From positions 1-47,504 of the forward strand of contig DASTPP010000348.1 in the NCBI GenBank assembly GCA_035762175.1: 47,504 nucleotides of DNA, written 5' to 3'. Source of the DNA: DASTPP01 sp035762175 (GTDB lineage: Bacteria; Myxococcota_A; Polyangia; Polyangiales; Polyangiaceae). The position numbers were made by a program, and so were the translations under genes. The notes below the pieces were generated by a model. That model ran no database searches. It had not been told where the DNA came from and was given only the letters and a program-made list of their open reading frames with translations. Below, one piece after another: positions 8,563-17,028 of the stretch; position 1 is the first letter of the stretch; the number at the start of each line of letters is the position of its first letter.

Positions 8563-10029
8563 CTAGTAGCCGAGGTCGGGGACGGGCTTGGGCGGGTCCA
8601 CGGCGGCGGGCTTGCGCGGGGGCGCGCTCGCGCTCGCGCGGGGCGCGACCGAGGCGCGACCGCGGACGGGTTGGGGGCGGGGCGCGGCCGGCGGGCGGCT
8701 CGGCGCGACGGCGGCGGGCGGCTCGGCGGGCGGCTCGGGGGGCGGGGGCGCGGGCTCGGCCGGGCCGGGGCTCGCGGCCTGGGCCGAGAGCGCGAGCGGG
8801 GGCGCGCTGGCCCGGCGCGAGGCGCGATACCAGGCGAAGGCGCCGAGGGTGGTGGCGAGGGTGGCGACGCAGATGCCCGCGCTGAAGGCATAAATCGGGT
8901 GCAGCGAGCGGCGCTTGCGCCGCCGCGGCACGCCGGAGGCCGGCGGGGCGGCCGCCCACGACACGTTGACGGCCGACGAGCTCGCCTCGTTCGGCAGCGG
9001 CGGCGACGTCGAGCCCGGCACCGTGAGCTCGCGGCGGTTCATGCGCGCGGTGCGCACGACCGACACGATGCGCTCGACCGAGGCGCGCGCGCTGCGCGGG
9101 GCGAAGGGCAAAAGGTCGATGGCGAGCTCGGCGACGTTCTGGTAGCGCTCGTTGACGTCCTTCTCGAGGCAGCGGTCGACGATCTCTTCGAGCTCGGGGG
9201 GCGCGTTCGGCACGAGCTCGAGCAGCGGCTGCGGGCGCTCTTCGAGCACGTGCACGCAGAGCTGGGTGATCGAGCCCGCCTGGTACGCCGCCCGCCCCGC
9301 CAGGAGCTCGTAGAGCACGATGCCCACCGACCAGATGTCGGCGCGGTGGTCGACGTTCTTGGTCGCCCGGATCTGCTCGGGCGACATGTAGAGCGGCGAG
9401 CCCATCATCGAGAGCGTCTGCGTGAGCAGCATGTCGACCCCGTAGGGCGAGTCGGTCAGGGCCGTCTTCGAGATGCCGAAGTCGAGCACCTTGAGCGTGC
9501 GCCACTCGTCGCCCCGGTGGACCAGGAACAGGTTCTCGGGCTTCAGATCGCGGTGCACGATGCCGGCCGCGTGCGCCTCGGCGAGCGCCTCGCAGAGCTG
9601 CAGCACGTAGTCGACCGCTTCTTCGATCGGCACCTGGCCGCGCCGGGCGAGCTCGTCGGCCATCGTGTGGCCCTCGAGCAGCTCCATCACCATGAAGGGC
9701 GTGCCGTCCCCGGCCTCGCCGACGTCGAGCACGTGCGCGACGTGCTCGCTCCGGATGCGCACCGCCGCGCGCGCCTCGCGGGCGAAGCGCGCCACGGTCT
9801 CGGCGTCGCGCAAGACGTCGGGCCGCAGGAACTTGATCGCCACCCACTGGTCGAGCGCCAGGTGCCGCGCGGCGACGATGATGCCCATGCCGCCGCCGCC
9901 GACGACCCGCTCGATGAGGTACTTGCCGCCGAGCACCGTGCCGATGGCGAAGGCGTCGGGCAGCGGTTGGCCTTGGGGGGACGCGGGCCCCCGCGTCAAC
10001 TCGGCCGACGGCTCACCTGACTTCGCCAA
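8563..10029 (-). CDS. Membrane Ser/Thr protein kinase (PknB-like)
   Basis: 488 residues. The kinase domain (about 36-315) has VVGGGGMGIIVAAR (Gly-loop), Lys66 in VAIKFL, HRDLKPEN with Asp161, Asp183 in LDFGISK and GSPLYMSPEQ, so all catalytic residues are present. A juxtamembrane linker carries a basic stretch (PRRRKRR) just before a single transmembrane helix (about 380-400, YAFSAGICVATLATTLGAFAWY). The outer tail is about 80 residues of Pro/Ala/Arg with no recognised sensor domain. The only plausible start is TTG at 10029, with GGAG about 9 bases upstream; later in-frame starts would remove part of the kinase. Asp-Leu-Lys in the catalytic loop differs from the Asp-Val-Ser of the neighbouring kinase, so the pair are not recent duplicates. 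Confidence 0.92.
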   Translation of the reverse strand: MAKSGEPSAELTRGPASPQGQPLPDAFAIGTVLGGKYLIERVVGGGGMGIIVAARHLALDQWVAIKFLRPDVLRDAETVARFAREARAAVRIRSEHVAHVLDVGEAGDGTPFMVMELLEGHTMADELARRGQVPIEEAVDYVLQLCEALAEAHAAGIVHRDLKPENLFLVHRGDEWRTLKVLDFGISKTALTDSPYGVDMLLTQTLSMMGSPLYMSPEQIRATKNVDHRADIWSVGIVLYELLAGRAAYQAGSITQLCVHVLEERPQPLLELVPNAPPELEEIVDRCLEKDVNERYQNVAELAIDLLPFAPRSARASVERIVSVVRTARMNRRELTVPGSTSPPLPNEASSSAVNVSWAAAPPASGVPRRRKRRSLHPIYAFSAGICVATLATTLGAFAWYRASRRASAPPLALSAQAASPGPAEPAPPPPEPPAEPPAAVAPSRPPAAPRPQPVRGRASVAPRASASAPPRKPAAVDPPKPVPDLGY

Positions 10030-10402
10030 TGGGTCTCGCTCCAGACGATGCCGCTAAGCCCTCGGGCGAAAGTATCACAACGGCCACCCGGGAGCCAAGG
10101 GTAGTCAAGGTCATGCGCAGTACTCTCTGCACCCGCGTTCGGCGGCGGACGGCGGTATCTGTCGTCGTCTTTCGAGGAGCGTCAAGCCCCCTCGAGGGGC
10201 GCGCCTTTCCGGAACGATTTGCGGGCAAGGCGGTGTTGACGGTCAATAACGCATGGCGTCAAGTTTCATGATTGCAACGAACTATCGCGAGCGCGCCGCG
10301 CGCCCGAACGCGGGTGGCGGCGGGCGAAAGCGCACCCCGCCGGCCGCCAAAAGACACTAGACTGCGACGCCCCCGACGCCCCCGACGCCCCCGACGCCCG
10401 CC
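10030..10402. other. Gene-free stretch between divergent kinase and unknown gene
   Basis: 373 bp without a convincing gene and less GC-rich than its flanks (10040-10290), as expected for a two-way promoter region. A TTGACG lies at about 10237 on the plus strand but no matching -10 is clear. The end holds short gacgcccc-type 9-bp repeats (about 10366-10400) that run into the next gene's first codons. Confidence 0.4.
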
Positions 10403-10996
10403 ATGACGCCCGACGCCCCCGACGCCCCCTCGCTCGCCGCGCGGCTCGCGCGCGGCGAGCGCTACGATACCATCGCGCCCTTCCTGGACGGGCTCGGCGC
10501 GGCCGCGCGCCGCGAGCAGGTCCTCTCCCTGCGCGGCGCCCAGGTGCGCGCGTTCTACGAGGCGCTCGCGGGCGCGCCCCCGCTCGGGCCCGAGGGCTTC
10601 TGGGGCGGCGAGCCCGAGGGGCGCACGCTCGTCTTCGAGGGGCGCAACTCGCTGCCGGTCGCGTCTCGGTTTCAGAAGCGCTTCTGCAAGGGCGCGGGCG
10701 GCGCGATCGTGGGCTACAACCACCAGGCCTTCGCGTTCGCGACGGGCCCGGGCTACTTCGTCGTCGCCGGGGGCGACGCGAGCCACCCGAACGAGCTGCT
10801 CTTCGACTACACGCGCGAGCCGCCCTTCGTGCCCGAGGGCTGGCCCCCCTTCCGCGACAACCGCCGCGGCCTCTCGCGCCTGGTCTATTACGACATGAAA
10901 GACTACTGCCGCCCGGCCGCCGCGGGCGTGGTCGTCGGCGCCGCGTTCAAGGGCGGCGCCGCCCAGAACGCCTACTTCGCGCTCGTGCGGGCCTGA
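10403..10996 (+). CDS. Unknown protein, 197 residues
   Basis: No family recognised. No signal peptide or membrane segment is visible, so it is probably cytosolic. The N-terminus (residues 1-9, MTPDAPDAP) is encoded by the end of a 9-bp gacgccccc repeat, suggesting the first codons arose by repeat expansion; the folded part probably begins near ARLARGERYDTIAPFLDGL. The C-terminal half is rich in Gly and aromatic residues (GYNHQAFAFATGPGYFVVAGGD, LVYYDMKDYCRP, NAYFALVRA), suggesting a compact beta-rich fold. No Shine-Dalgarno sequence precedes the ATG. The 3' end overlaps the convergent Cys-rich gene by 25 bp. Codon use looks fully coding. Confidence 0.7.
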   Translation: MTPDAPDAPSLAARLARGERYDTIAPFLDGLGAAARREQVLSLRGAQVRAFYEALAGAPPLGPEGFWGGEPEGRTLVFEGRNSLPVASRFQKRFCKGAGGAIVGYNHQAFAFATGPGYFVVAGGDASHPNELLFDYTREPPFVPEGWPPFRDNRRGLSRLVYYDMKDYCRPAAAGVVVGAAFKGGAAQNAYFALVRA

Positions 10997-11892
10997 GCCC
11001 GCCGCCGCAGCGAGAGCACGAGGCCGAGGCCGAGCCCGCCGGCCACCCAGCCGAGGCGCGACGGGGCGGGCGAGCAGCGGCCCGGCTCGGCGACCGAGCA
11101 CGAGGCCGAGGCCTCGCCCTCGGCGGTGCACTGGCCGTTCGAGCACTCGGCGCTGCCGCGCGCGCTCACTTGGATGTCGAAGCGCGCGCGCAGCGCGTTG
11201 TAGCAGTCTTGCAGGTTGTTGCCCGCGTCGACGTAGTTGGTGTCGCAGAAGAGCGCGCCCTCGGGCTGCGAGCAGCGGGCCCGGCAGCCGCCCGAGATGC
11301 GCCCCTCGCACTCGACGTAGCCCCCCGCCTGGCAGTCGGCCTGGCACTTGATGTTCGCGCGGCCCGAGCACGACCCCTGGCAGGAGGCCTGGCAGCTCGC
11401 CCTGCAGTCGGCGCTCGGCGGCGTGCCGCGGCACGAGGCGTCGCAGCGGCCCTGGCAGGTGGCGCGGCAGGACGCCCGGCACCGGGCCTGCGCCTCGCCG
11501 TCGCCGCCGCGCGCCGAGCACTCGCCCTCGCAGGACGCGTCGCACGAGCCCTCGCACTCGGCCGTGCAGCTGAAGTTGCCGGGGTTGACGTTGCAGTCGG
11601 CCTCGCAGCCGCCCTGACAGTCGACCTCGCAGTTGGGCAGCTCGACCTGGCATCGGCCGTCGCACTCGGCGTAGAGCTCGGCCGCGCAGGCGAGCTGCAC
11701 CTTCGGCGGGGTGCAGTTCGCCTCGCACTCGATGCCGACCTGGGCCTCGCACCTCGCGCTCGCCTCGACGTCAATGTTTCCGCAGGCGGCGAGGCCCTGC
11801 ACGTCGTCTTGAGCGGCGAGGGCCGGGCTGCCCGCGAGCAAGGTCACGCCGAGCGACGCCGCGCCGAAAAGCAAACCACCGAACGCCTTCAT
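10972..11892 (-). CDS. Exported Cys-repeat protein with MYXO-CTERM-like tail
   Basis: 306 residues. It has a clear signal peptide (MKAFGGLLFGAASLGVTLLAGSPALA, cleavage after ALA), then about 200 residues packed with Cys in a loose C-x3-C rhythm (CEGSCDASCEGEC, CRASCRATCQGRC, CQADCQAGGYVEC). The tail has a Cys (AEPGRC), a hydrophobic helix (LGWVAGGLGLGLVLSL) and an Arg cluster (RRRAQAR), the layout of MYXO-CTERM sorting signals, which are thought to be processed and anchored at the cell surface. About 40 Cys in such spacing suggest a disulfide-rich rod or coat. A strong ribosome site (AAGGAG) lies upstream of ATG 11892. The next gene, divergent, is a DsbD-like thiol-disulfide protein, which fits a need for disulfide handling. 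The 3' end overlaps the gene at 10403-10996. Confidence 0.82.
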   Translation of the reverse strand: MKAFGGLLFGAASLGVTLLAGSPALAAQDDVQGLAACGNIDVEASARCEAQVGIECEANCTPPKVQLACAAELYAECDGRCQVELPNCEVDCQGGCEADCNVNPGNFSCTAECEGSCDASCEGECSARGGDGEAQARCRASCRATCQGRCDASCRGTPPSADCRASCQASCQGSCSGRANIKCQADCQAGGYVECEGRISGGCRARCSQPEGALFCDTNYVDAGNNLQDCYNALRARFDIQVSARGSAECSNGQCTAEGEASASCSVAEPGRCSPAPSRLGWVAGGLGLGLVLSLRRRAQARTSAK

Positions 11893-12229
11893 GAGTTTTG
11901 TCTCCTTTTCACCAACCCTGAGGTGCGCCTATGCGAGGCGTGTGCCCGAGCTCAGCAGAGTCCTTGTACGGGAGAGGGCCGTACACCCCCCTCCGCGTGG
12001 GCGCAAAGCGCCCCGCGCGGCCGCCGGAGCCCGCCCCGGCGGTGGAAAGAACCGCCGTCGGCGGCGTTGGGAGGTGCGAGTCCAAAACCGGACCACAAAA
12101 TGAAGCGTACCCTCGCCCGACGGGAAGCCCTGACGGGTTCACAGGGTTGTGACAAGCTGATCAGAGTCCGGTGTAGGTGCGGGTGACCAGCCCCTGTGGC
12201 GCCCGCGCCACACGACGTGGAGATTTGCC
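11893..12229. other. Gene-free region between divergent Cys-rich and DsbD-like genes
   Basis: 337 bp, moderately AT-richer at both ends. Two small hairpins are visible: tgtacgg/ccgtaca (11965-11971 with 11979-11985) and a cggcggt/accgccg pair near 12040-12056. They could lie in the 5' leader of either transcript. No confident promoter hexamers or small gene were found. Confidence 0.35.
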
Positions 12230-13546
12230 ATGGAGTTTCTCGGTCTGCTCGGCCTCGCGCTCGCGGGCGGCCTCGTTCTCAACGTGATGCCCTGCGTGTT
12301 GCCGGTCCTGACGCTGAAGGCCTTTCACGTGTTCGAGAACGCGCACGTCGATCGGGCGCGGCAGCGCACCCAGGGCCTCGGCTACCTGACGGGCACGACG
12401 TCGGCCTTCTTGGCCTTCGGCGCCGCGGTCGTGGCGCTCAAGCAGACGGGGCGCTCGCTCGGCTGGGGGCTGCAGTTCCAGCACCCGCCCTTCCTGGCGT
12501 TCTTGACGGCGGTCGTGTTCGCCTTCGCGCTCAACGCCCTCGGGGTCTTCGAGCTGCAGATCTCGTCGCAGCGCGACGGCGATGGCGACGGGTTCGGCGC
12601 GGCGGTGGGCAACGGGTGGTTCGCGGCGCTGATGGCGACGCCCTGCTCGGCGCCGTTCCTGGGCACCGCGGCGGGCTTCGCGCTCGGCTCGGACGCGGCG
12701 TGGTGGCAGACCTTGCTCGTCTTCGTGCTGATCGGGGCGGGGCTCGCCCTGCCCTTCACGCTGCTCACGTTCGTGCCGGCGCTCTCGCGGCTCTTGCCGC
12801 GGCCCGGCCGCTGGATGGAGACCTTCAAGAAGCTGATGGGCTTCTCGCTGCTCGCCACGGCGGTCTGGCTCTTCGACGTGCTCAAGCGGCTCATCTCGCC
12901 GGAGGGCTCGTCGTGGTTCCTCGGCTTTCTGCTGCTCTTGGCCGCGTGCCTCTGGGCGGTCGAGCACTTCGGCGGCCTGGGCGAGGGCGCGGCGCGGCGG
13001 CGCGCGGTGCGGGCGGGGGCGCTCGCGCTCGTGGCGCTCGGGGCGTGGCGCATGGTGCGGCTCGAGAAGAACCCGGCGCGCGAGGTGGCGGTGCTCGCGC
13101 CGGGCGGGTCGGGCGAGGGCGACGAGGGCCCGCCGGTGGTCGACGGGCACATCCGCTGGCGGCCCTTCGACGCCGCGCGGCTCGAGCGCTCGCTCGCGCG
13201 GGGGCGCCCGGTCTTCGTCGACTTTACGGCCGACTGGTGCGCGTCGTGCAAGACGAACGAGGCGGTGTTCCTCGAGTCGGACCCGGTGCGCCGGGCGCTC
13301 GAGAAGACGCAGATCTTGCCGATGAAGGCCGACCTGACCGAGGAGAACGACGAGCTCTGGGCGCGCGTCACCAAGCTCGGGCGGAACGGCCTGCCGGTCT
13401 ACGTCGTCTACTACCCGGGCGGCCAGTACGACCTCTTGCCGGTGGCGATCACGTCCGAGACGGTGGTGCGCAGCCTCGAGGGGGCGGGGCAGAAGTACCC
13501 GCCGGCGCGCTACGGCGCGCTCGCCGGGGCGAAGGCGGGGGGCTGA
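12230..13546 (+). CDS. DsbD-like thiol:disulfide interchange protein lacking the alpha domain
   Basis: 438 residues. It has an N-terminal DsbD/CcdA-type membrane domain with about eight helices and the two intramembrane Cys: Cys22 in NVMPCVLPVL and Cys139 in MATPCSAPFLGT. A C-terminal thioredoxin-like domain holds the C-x-x-C pair Cys337/Cys340 in DWCASCK, followed by GLPVYVVYYPGG. DsbD moves electrons from cytosolic thioredoxin across the membrane to periplasmic partners. The N-terminal periplasmic alpha domain of E. coli DsbD is absent, so the gamma domain must pass electrons to a separate protein. The start is supported by GTGGAG 6 bases upstream of ATG 12230. It is divergent from the Cys-repeat gene. 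Confidence 0.88.
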   Translation: MEFLGLLGLALAGGLVLNVMPCVLPVLTLKAFHVFENAHVDRARQRTQGLGYLTGTTSAFLAFGAAVVALKQTGRSLGWGLQFQHPPFLAFLTAVVFAFALNALGVFELQISSQRDGDGDGFGAAVGNGWFAALMATPCSAPFLGTAAGFALGSDAAWWQTLLVFVLIGAGLALPFTLLTFVPALSRLLPRPGRWMETFKKLMGFSLLATAVWLFDVLKRLISPEGSSWFLGFLLLLAACLWAVEHFGGLGEGAARRRAVRAGALALVALGAWRMVRLEKNPAREVAVLAPGGSGEGDEGPPVVDGHIRWRPFDAARLERSLARGRPVFVDFTADWCASCKTNEAVFLESDPVRRALEKTQILPMKADLTEENDELWARVTKLGRNGLPVYVVYYPGGQYDLLPVAITSETVVRSLEGAGQKYPPARYGALAGAKAGG

Positions 13547-13582
13547 GGCGCGGGGGCCGCGGCGCTTCCGGAGTGGGAGCAC

Positions 13583-13694
13583 GGGCCCGCGTCGCTTTCG
13601 GGCTGGTAGCGGGGTCGCGCCGCCTTCGGGGTAGCGGCGGGGCCGCGCCGCCTTCGGGGTAGCGGCGGGGCCACGTCGCTTTCGAATTAGAAGC
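13583..13694. repeat. 28-bp tandem repeat, four units, running into a stop codon
   Basis: Four 28-bp units start at 13583, 13611, 13639 and 13667. The middle two are nearly identical; the outer two have diverged. Each holds a small potential stem (gccgc ... gcggc). The fourth unit includes the TAA stop and last residues of the minus-strand gene at 13687-16245, so the repeat reaches into coding sequence. The array fills the space between convergent genes. Confidence 0.8.
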
Positions 13695-16245
13695 GGGGCC
13701 CCGAGGGCGGGCCGCCCTCGATGGCGCGGCGGTAGCGCTCGCGGCGGGTGGGGTCGCGCAGGATGTCGTAGGCCTCGTCGAGCACGTCGCGGATGAGCGC
13801 GAGCGGCTCGGCGAGGTCGGCGGTCGCGGCGGTCAGCAGGCGCGAGGGCTCGAACGAGCGGCGCAGCTCGAGGTAGGCGCGGCGCAGGTCGTACGAGGTG
13901 GCGGCGCGCGAGACGCCGAGCATGGCGAAGTAGTCGCCCTCCTCGACGAGCTCGAGCCGCGCCCGGACGCGCTCGCGCAGCGCCTGCTCGTCGAGCGCGT
14001 CGTGCGGCGCCGAGCTCGGCCCGGGGGCGCTGGCGGGCGGGGGCTCGACGGCGGCGACGACGCCGAGCAGGGCGAGCGCCCAGAGCAGCGAGGCGAACTC
14101 GGGGCCGCCCGCGCGCGCGACGGTCTCGCCGACGCTCGCGCCGCGCGCGCCCTCGCAGAGCGCCTGCTCGCGGGGCGAGAGGGCGCACTCGCCGAGCAGG
14201 GCCGGGTGCGGGCCCTCGTCGACGCGCGCCCGCTCGCCGCCGAGCCGCTCGATCGCCTCGGGCGGCGCGACGACGCGGCGCACGACGTCGACGAACACCT
14301 CGGCGCCGGCCGAGCCGCCGAAGACCGAGGGCTCGGCCTGGTAGCGCCGCGGGGGCTCGGGCTCGATGCCGACGTGGCCGCGCTCCATCGCGACGATGCG
14401 GCCGATGACCCACTCGGCGTGCCCGCGCAAGACGGCCCAGAGCCGGTCTTGGGCGACGTGGCCGCGGGCGACGAGCGCGGCGCCGGCGTGGCGGCCGAAG
14501 GGGGGCACCCGCCCCTCGAGCCTCCGCGCCGCCCCCCGCGGGATCTCGCCGAGCGAGGCCAGGAACGCGACGAGCGTCTCGTCTTCGGCGCCCGAGCCGG
14601 CCATGACGAAGTCTCCGTCGCGCAGCACGGCGCGGCGCAGGACGCCCCCGGCCTCGAAGCAGAGGGTCATCGAGCGGCGCTCGGCGACCGCCCGGCCGAG
14701 CAGGCGCGCGCTCTCGCCCGGGCCGAAGGCCTCGAGCGCGGCCGGCGTGGCGCCGGCGCCCGTGTCGGGATCGAGCGCTTGGGTCAGGCTGCCCTCGGCC
14801 GGGGGCGCCGCGCCCAGGCTGCCGATCGCGGGGGGCACGAGGGGGCCGCCCGAGGGGGCGGCGGGGCGCGGGCCGGGCGCGGGCGTGCGCCCGGCGGACG
14901 GGGGCGGGCGGGCGGCCGAGGCGAAGGCGCCCGAGGGCGGGGGGCCGCCACGGCGGGGCGAGGCGCGCGGGCTCGGCCGCGACGCGCCCTGGGCCCCCGA
15001 GCGCGGCGTGAGGGCGTCGTCGGGGTCGGCCTCGGGGCCGGGCGAGGGCTCGCCGACGGGGGGCCAGGGGCCCGAGTCGGGCGAGCCCTCGGACCCGCGC
15101 GGCCGCGGCGGGCGGAGCGTGACGGCGTGGCGGCGCCAGTCGGCCGCCTCGCCCGCCGGCGGCGCGGTCGGCACGTCGGCGAGGCCGAGGGTCGGGCGCG
15201 CGGCCGGCGAGGGCAGCTCGTTGGGCGCGGAGATGTACGAAGAGACCGTGGACGAGGGGACCGACTCGTCGTCGAGCGACTCGGGGGGCAGCAGCGCGAC
15301 GCCCGTCTGCGTCTTCGGCACGGGCGTGCCCGGCTCGGTGCCCGAGCTCGACCGCCCCTCGCCGAAGGTCTCGTCGACCTCGAGCGGCTCGTCGAGCGCC
15401 TCGAGCAGCTCGGGCGGCAGGACGGCGTCGACCTCGTCTTCGGGCGCCGGCACCGCCTCGAAGCCCGCCCCGTCGAGCCGCTCTTCGGCCTCGTCGAGCA
15501 TCCGGCGCAGATCGTCGGACAGGCGCGGGCCGAGCGGCGGGCGCGGGTTGGTCAGCGTCTCGTGGGCCGAGGCCCAGGGCGGCGCGGGCGAGGGGCGCGA
15601 GGAGGGCGGGCGCGTCGTCACGCGCACCTGCCCGGGCGAGGGCGGGCGCGAGGTCGCGCGGCCGGCCGGCCGGCGCGGCGGCGGCGAGAGGGCCGGGGCG
15701 CGCTCGGGCGGCGCCGAGGCCCAGGGCAGCGCCGCCGGCGGCGGCAGCGTCGGCACGCGCTGCGGCAACGAGGCCGAGAGCGAAGGCGGCGGCGTCAGGT
15801 GCTCGTCGAAGGACGGCGGGTCGAGCGGCAAGAGCGCCTGGATCTTGCGGACGACGTGCGAGACGTTGACCGGCCGCCGGAACACGCCCGACGCCTCGAT
15901 CTGCAGGTCGTCGGCCCCCTCGCCGAGCGCCCCGAGGAAGATCAGGTCGATGCCCTGGCCGCCCGGCAGCGCGCGCAGCCGCGCGATGACCTCGCGTACG
16001 CTTTCGGCCTCGGCGTCGACGACGACCACGTCGGGCCGCTGCACCGCCACGCGCGAGGGCAGCAGCGCGAGTGGCACGTCGAGCACCACGTAGCCGCTCG
16101 CGCGCAAGGCCTGCGCGGCGCGCTCGGCCTCGGCCGAGGGGTCGGTCATGAAGACGACGCCGCGCGCCTGGGCCCCGGCGCCGAACCCCTCGCGCGCCTC
16201 GGGCGGAAGGCTCTGCGGTGGCTCTTCGCGCGGGCGCGACACCAT
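13687..16245 (-). CDS. Receiver-like + DUF4388-like + degenerate J-domain regulatory protein
   Basis: 852 residues from ATG 16245; a TTG seven codons upstream is possible. The N-terminal 115 residues resemble a response-regulator receiver (VVVVDAEAE with a candidate phospho-Asp, GVFRRPVN in place of the usual KP). About 350 residues of Pro/Ala/Ser-rich disordered linker follow. A DUF4388-like region (about 470-690; RSMTLCFEAGGVLRRAVLRDGDFVMAG... ALVARGHVAQDRLWAVLRGHAEWVIGRIV) is followed by a J-like domain at the C-terminus (YFAMLGVSRAATSYDLRRAYLEL... DEAYDILRDPTRRERYRRAI). The HPD motif that stimulates DnaK is replaced by FEP, so normal cochaperone action is unlikely. Such mosaics are typical of myxobacterial gliding or regulatory proteins. 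It lies just downstream of a possible TatA/B-like gene. Confidence 0.8.
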   Translation of the reverse strand: MVSRPREEPPQSLPPEAREGFGAGAQARGVVFMTDPSAEAERAAQALRASGYVVLDVPLALLPSRVAVQRPDVVVVDAEAESVREVIARLRALPGGQGIDLIFLGALGEGADDLQIEASGVFRRPVNVSHVVRKIQALLPLDPPSFDEHLTPPPSLSASLPQRVPTLPPPAALPWASAPPERAPALSPPPRRPAGRATSRPPSPGQVRVTTRPPSSRPSPAPPWASAHETLTNPRPPLGPRLSDDLRRMLDEAEERLDGAGFEAVPAPEDEVDAVLPPELLEALDEPLEVDETFGEGRSSSGTEPGTPVPKTQTGVALLPPESLDDESVPSSTVSSYISAPNELPSPAARPTLGLADVPTAPPAGEAADWRRHAVTLRPPRPRGSEGSPDSGPWPPVGEPSPGPEADPDDALTPRSGAQGASRPSPRASPRRGGPPPSGAFASAARPPPSAGRTPAPGPRPAAPSGGPLVPPAIGSLGAAPPAEGSLTQALDPDTGAGATPAALEAFGPGESARLLGRAVAERRSMTLCFEAGGVLRRAVLRDGDFVMAGSGAEDETLVAFLASLGEIPRGAARRLEGRVPPFGRHAGAALVARGHVAQDRLWAVLRGHAEWVIGRIVAMERGHVGIEPEPPRRYQAEPSVFGGSAGAEVFVDVVRRVVAPPEAIERLGGERARVDEGPHPALLGECALSPREQALCEGARGASVGETVARAGGPEFASLLWALALLGVVAAVEPPPASAPGPSSAPHDALDEQALRERVRARLELVEEGDYFAMLGVSRAATSYDLRRAYLELRRSFEPSRLLTAATADLAEPLALIRDVLDEAYDILRDPTRRERYRRAIEGGPPSGPRF

Positions 16246-16283
16246 GGGGTCCGGGCCAGGGTACAAGGGCCGGGGGGGAGAAA

Positions 16284-16466
16284 CTATCCCCCGCTCGGCG
16301 GCGGCCCGGGGTCGCCCGGGCGGGCGCCCGGCCCGGGCGCGGGCGTGCGCGAGCGGGCGCCGAGCCGCCCGAGGGCCTCGCCCCAGCCGCCGACCCGACC
16401 CGCGAGCAAGACGAGCCCCACGATGAGCGCGACGAGCACGAGCTCGGACGACGAGAAGCCGAACAC
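16284..16466 (-). CDS. Possible TatA/B-like small membrane protein, 60 residues
   Basis: Starting at GTG 16466 the frame encodes MFGFSSSELVLVALIVGLVLL, then AGRVGGWGEALGRLGARSR and a Pro/Gly tail. This matches the plan of twin-arginine translocase TatA/B subunits: short outside N-terminus, an acidic residue at position 8 (Glu, as in TatB), one transmembrane helix, a hinge, an amphipathic helix, then a disordered tail. The usual FGP hinge is AGR here, so it is divergent. An AGGA sequence lies about 9 bases upstream of the GTG. It is only 15 bp from the divergent folK start, so regulatory sequence must overlap coding sequence, which lowers confidence. It precedes the J-like gene by 38 bp and may be cotranscribed. 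Confidence 0.5.
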   Translation of the reverse strand: MFGFSSSELVLVALIVGLVLLAGRVGGWGEALGRLGARSRTPAPGPGARPGDPGPPPSGG

Positions 16467-16481
16467 GCCCCCGGTCCTAGC

Positions 16482-17009
16482 ATGGTATGCGGGGTCGGCG
16501 TGGGCTTTGCGAGCGCCCCCTCGCCTCCCCTCTACGACGCCGTCGTCGGGCTCGGCTCGAACCTCGGCGACCGCGCCCACACCCTCGAAAGGGCCACCGA
16601 GGCGCTCGGCCGGCTCGAGGGCACGCGCCTCGTCGCCCGCAGCCGCTTTCGCGAGACGGCCCCCGTCGGCGGCCCGCCGCAGGGCCCCTTTTTGAACGGC
16701 GCGCTTCGCCTCGCGACCTCGCTCGGGCCCGAGGCCCTGCTCGCCCGGCTGCTCGAGCTCGAGGCGCGCTTCGGCCGCGAGCGGCGCGAGCGCTGGGGGC
16801 CCCGAACCCTGGACCTCGATCTGCTCTGGGTCGAGGGGGTCGTGCGCGCGAGCCCGGGGCTCACCTTGCCCCACCCGCGCCTGCACGAGCGGCTCTTCGC
16901 CCTCGAGCCGCTCGTCGAGGTGGCGCCGGGCGCGCGCCACCCGGCGACGGGCGAGGCCTACGCGAGTGTGCTAGTTCGGTTGCGATCGGCCGCTCGACGC
17001 GGCCCCTGA
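16482..17009 (+). CDS. folK: 2-amino-4-hydroxy-6-hydroxymethyldihydropteridine diphosphokinase (HPPK)
   Basis: 175 residues. The enzyme transfers pyrophosphate from ATP to 6-hydroxymethyl-7,8-dihydropterin in folate synthesis. Motifs: VGLGSNLGDRAHTL near the N-terminus; FRETAPVGGPPQGPFLNGALRLAT, the pterin-binding segment; RWGPRTLDLDLLWV with the D-x-D metal-binding pair; and LPHPRLHERLFALEPLVEVAP. All signature parts are present, so it should be functional. ATG 16482 gives a 10-15 residue lead before the first strand; GTG 16500 is also possible. No Shine-Dalgarno sequence is clear for either. The next gene starts 19 bp after the stop, so cotranscription is likely. The usual partners folP and folB are not nearby. 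Confidence 0.93.
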   Translation: MVCGVGVGFASAPSPPLYDAVVGLGSNLGDRAHTLERATEALGRLEGTRLVARSRFRETAPVGGPPQGPFLNGALRLATSLGPEALLARLLELEARFGRERRERWGPRTLDLDLLWVEGVVRASPGLTLPHPRLHERLFALEPLVEVAPGARHPATGEAYASVLVRLRSAARRGP

Positions 17010-17028
17010 CACGAGGGCAAAGGCAGGC

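Noticed and set aside
12161..16483. Large minus-strand ORF overlapping dsbD and the J-like gene
   Set aside because: It is Arg/Ala-rich low-complexity translation in the wrong frame; the real genes in this stretch have clear motifs in other frames.
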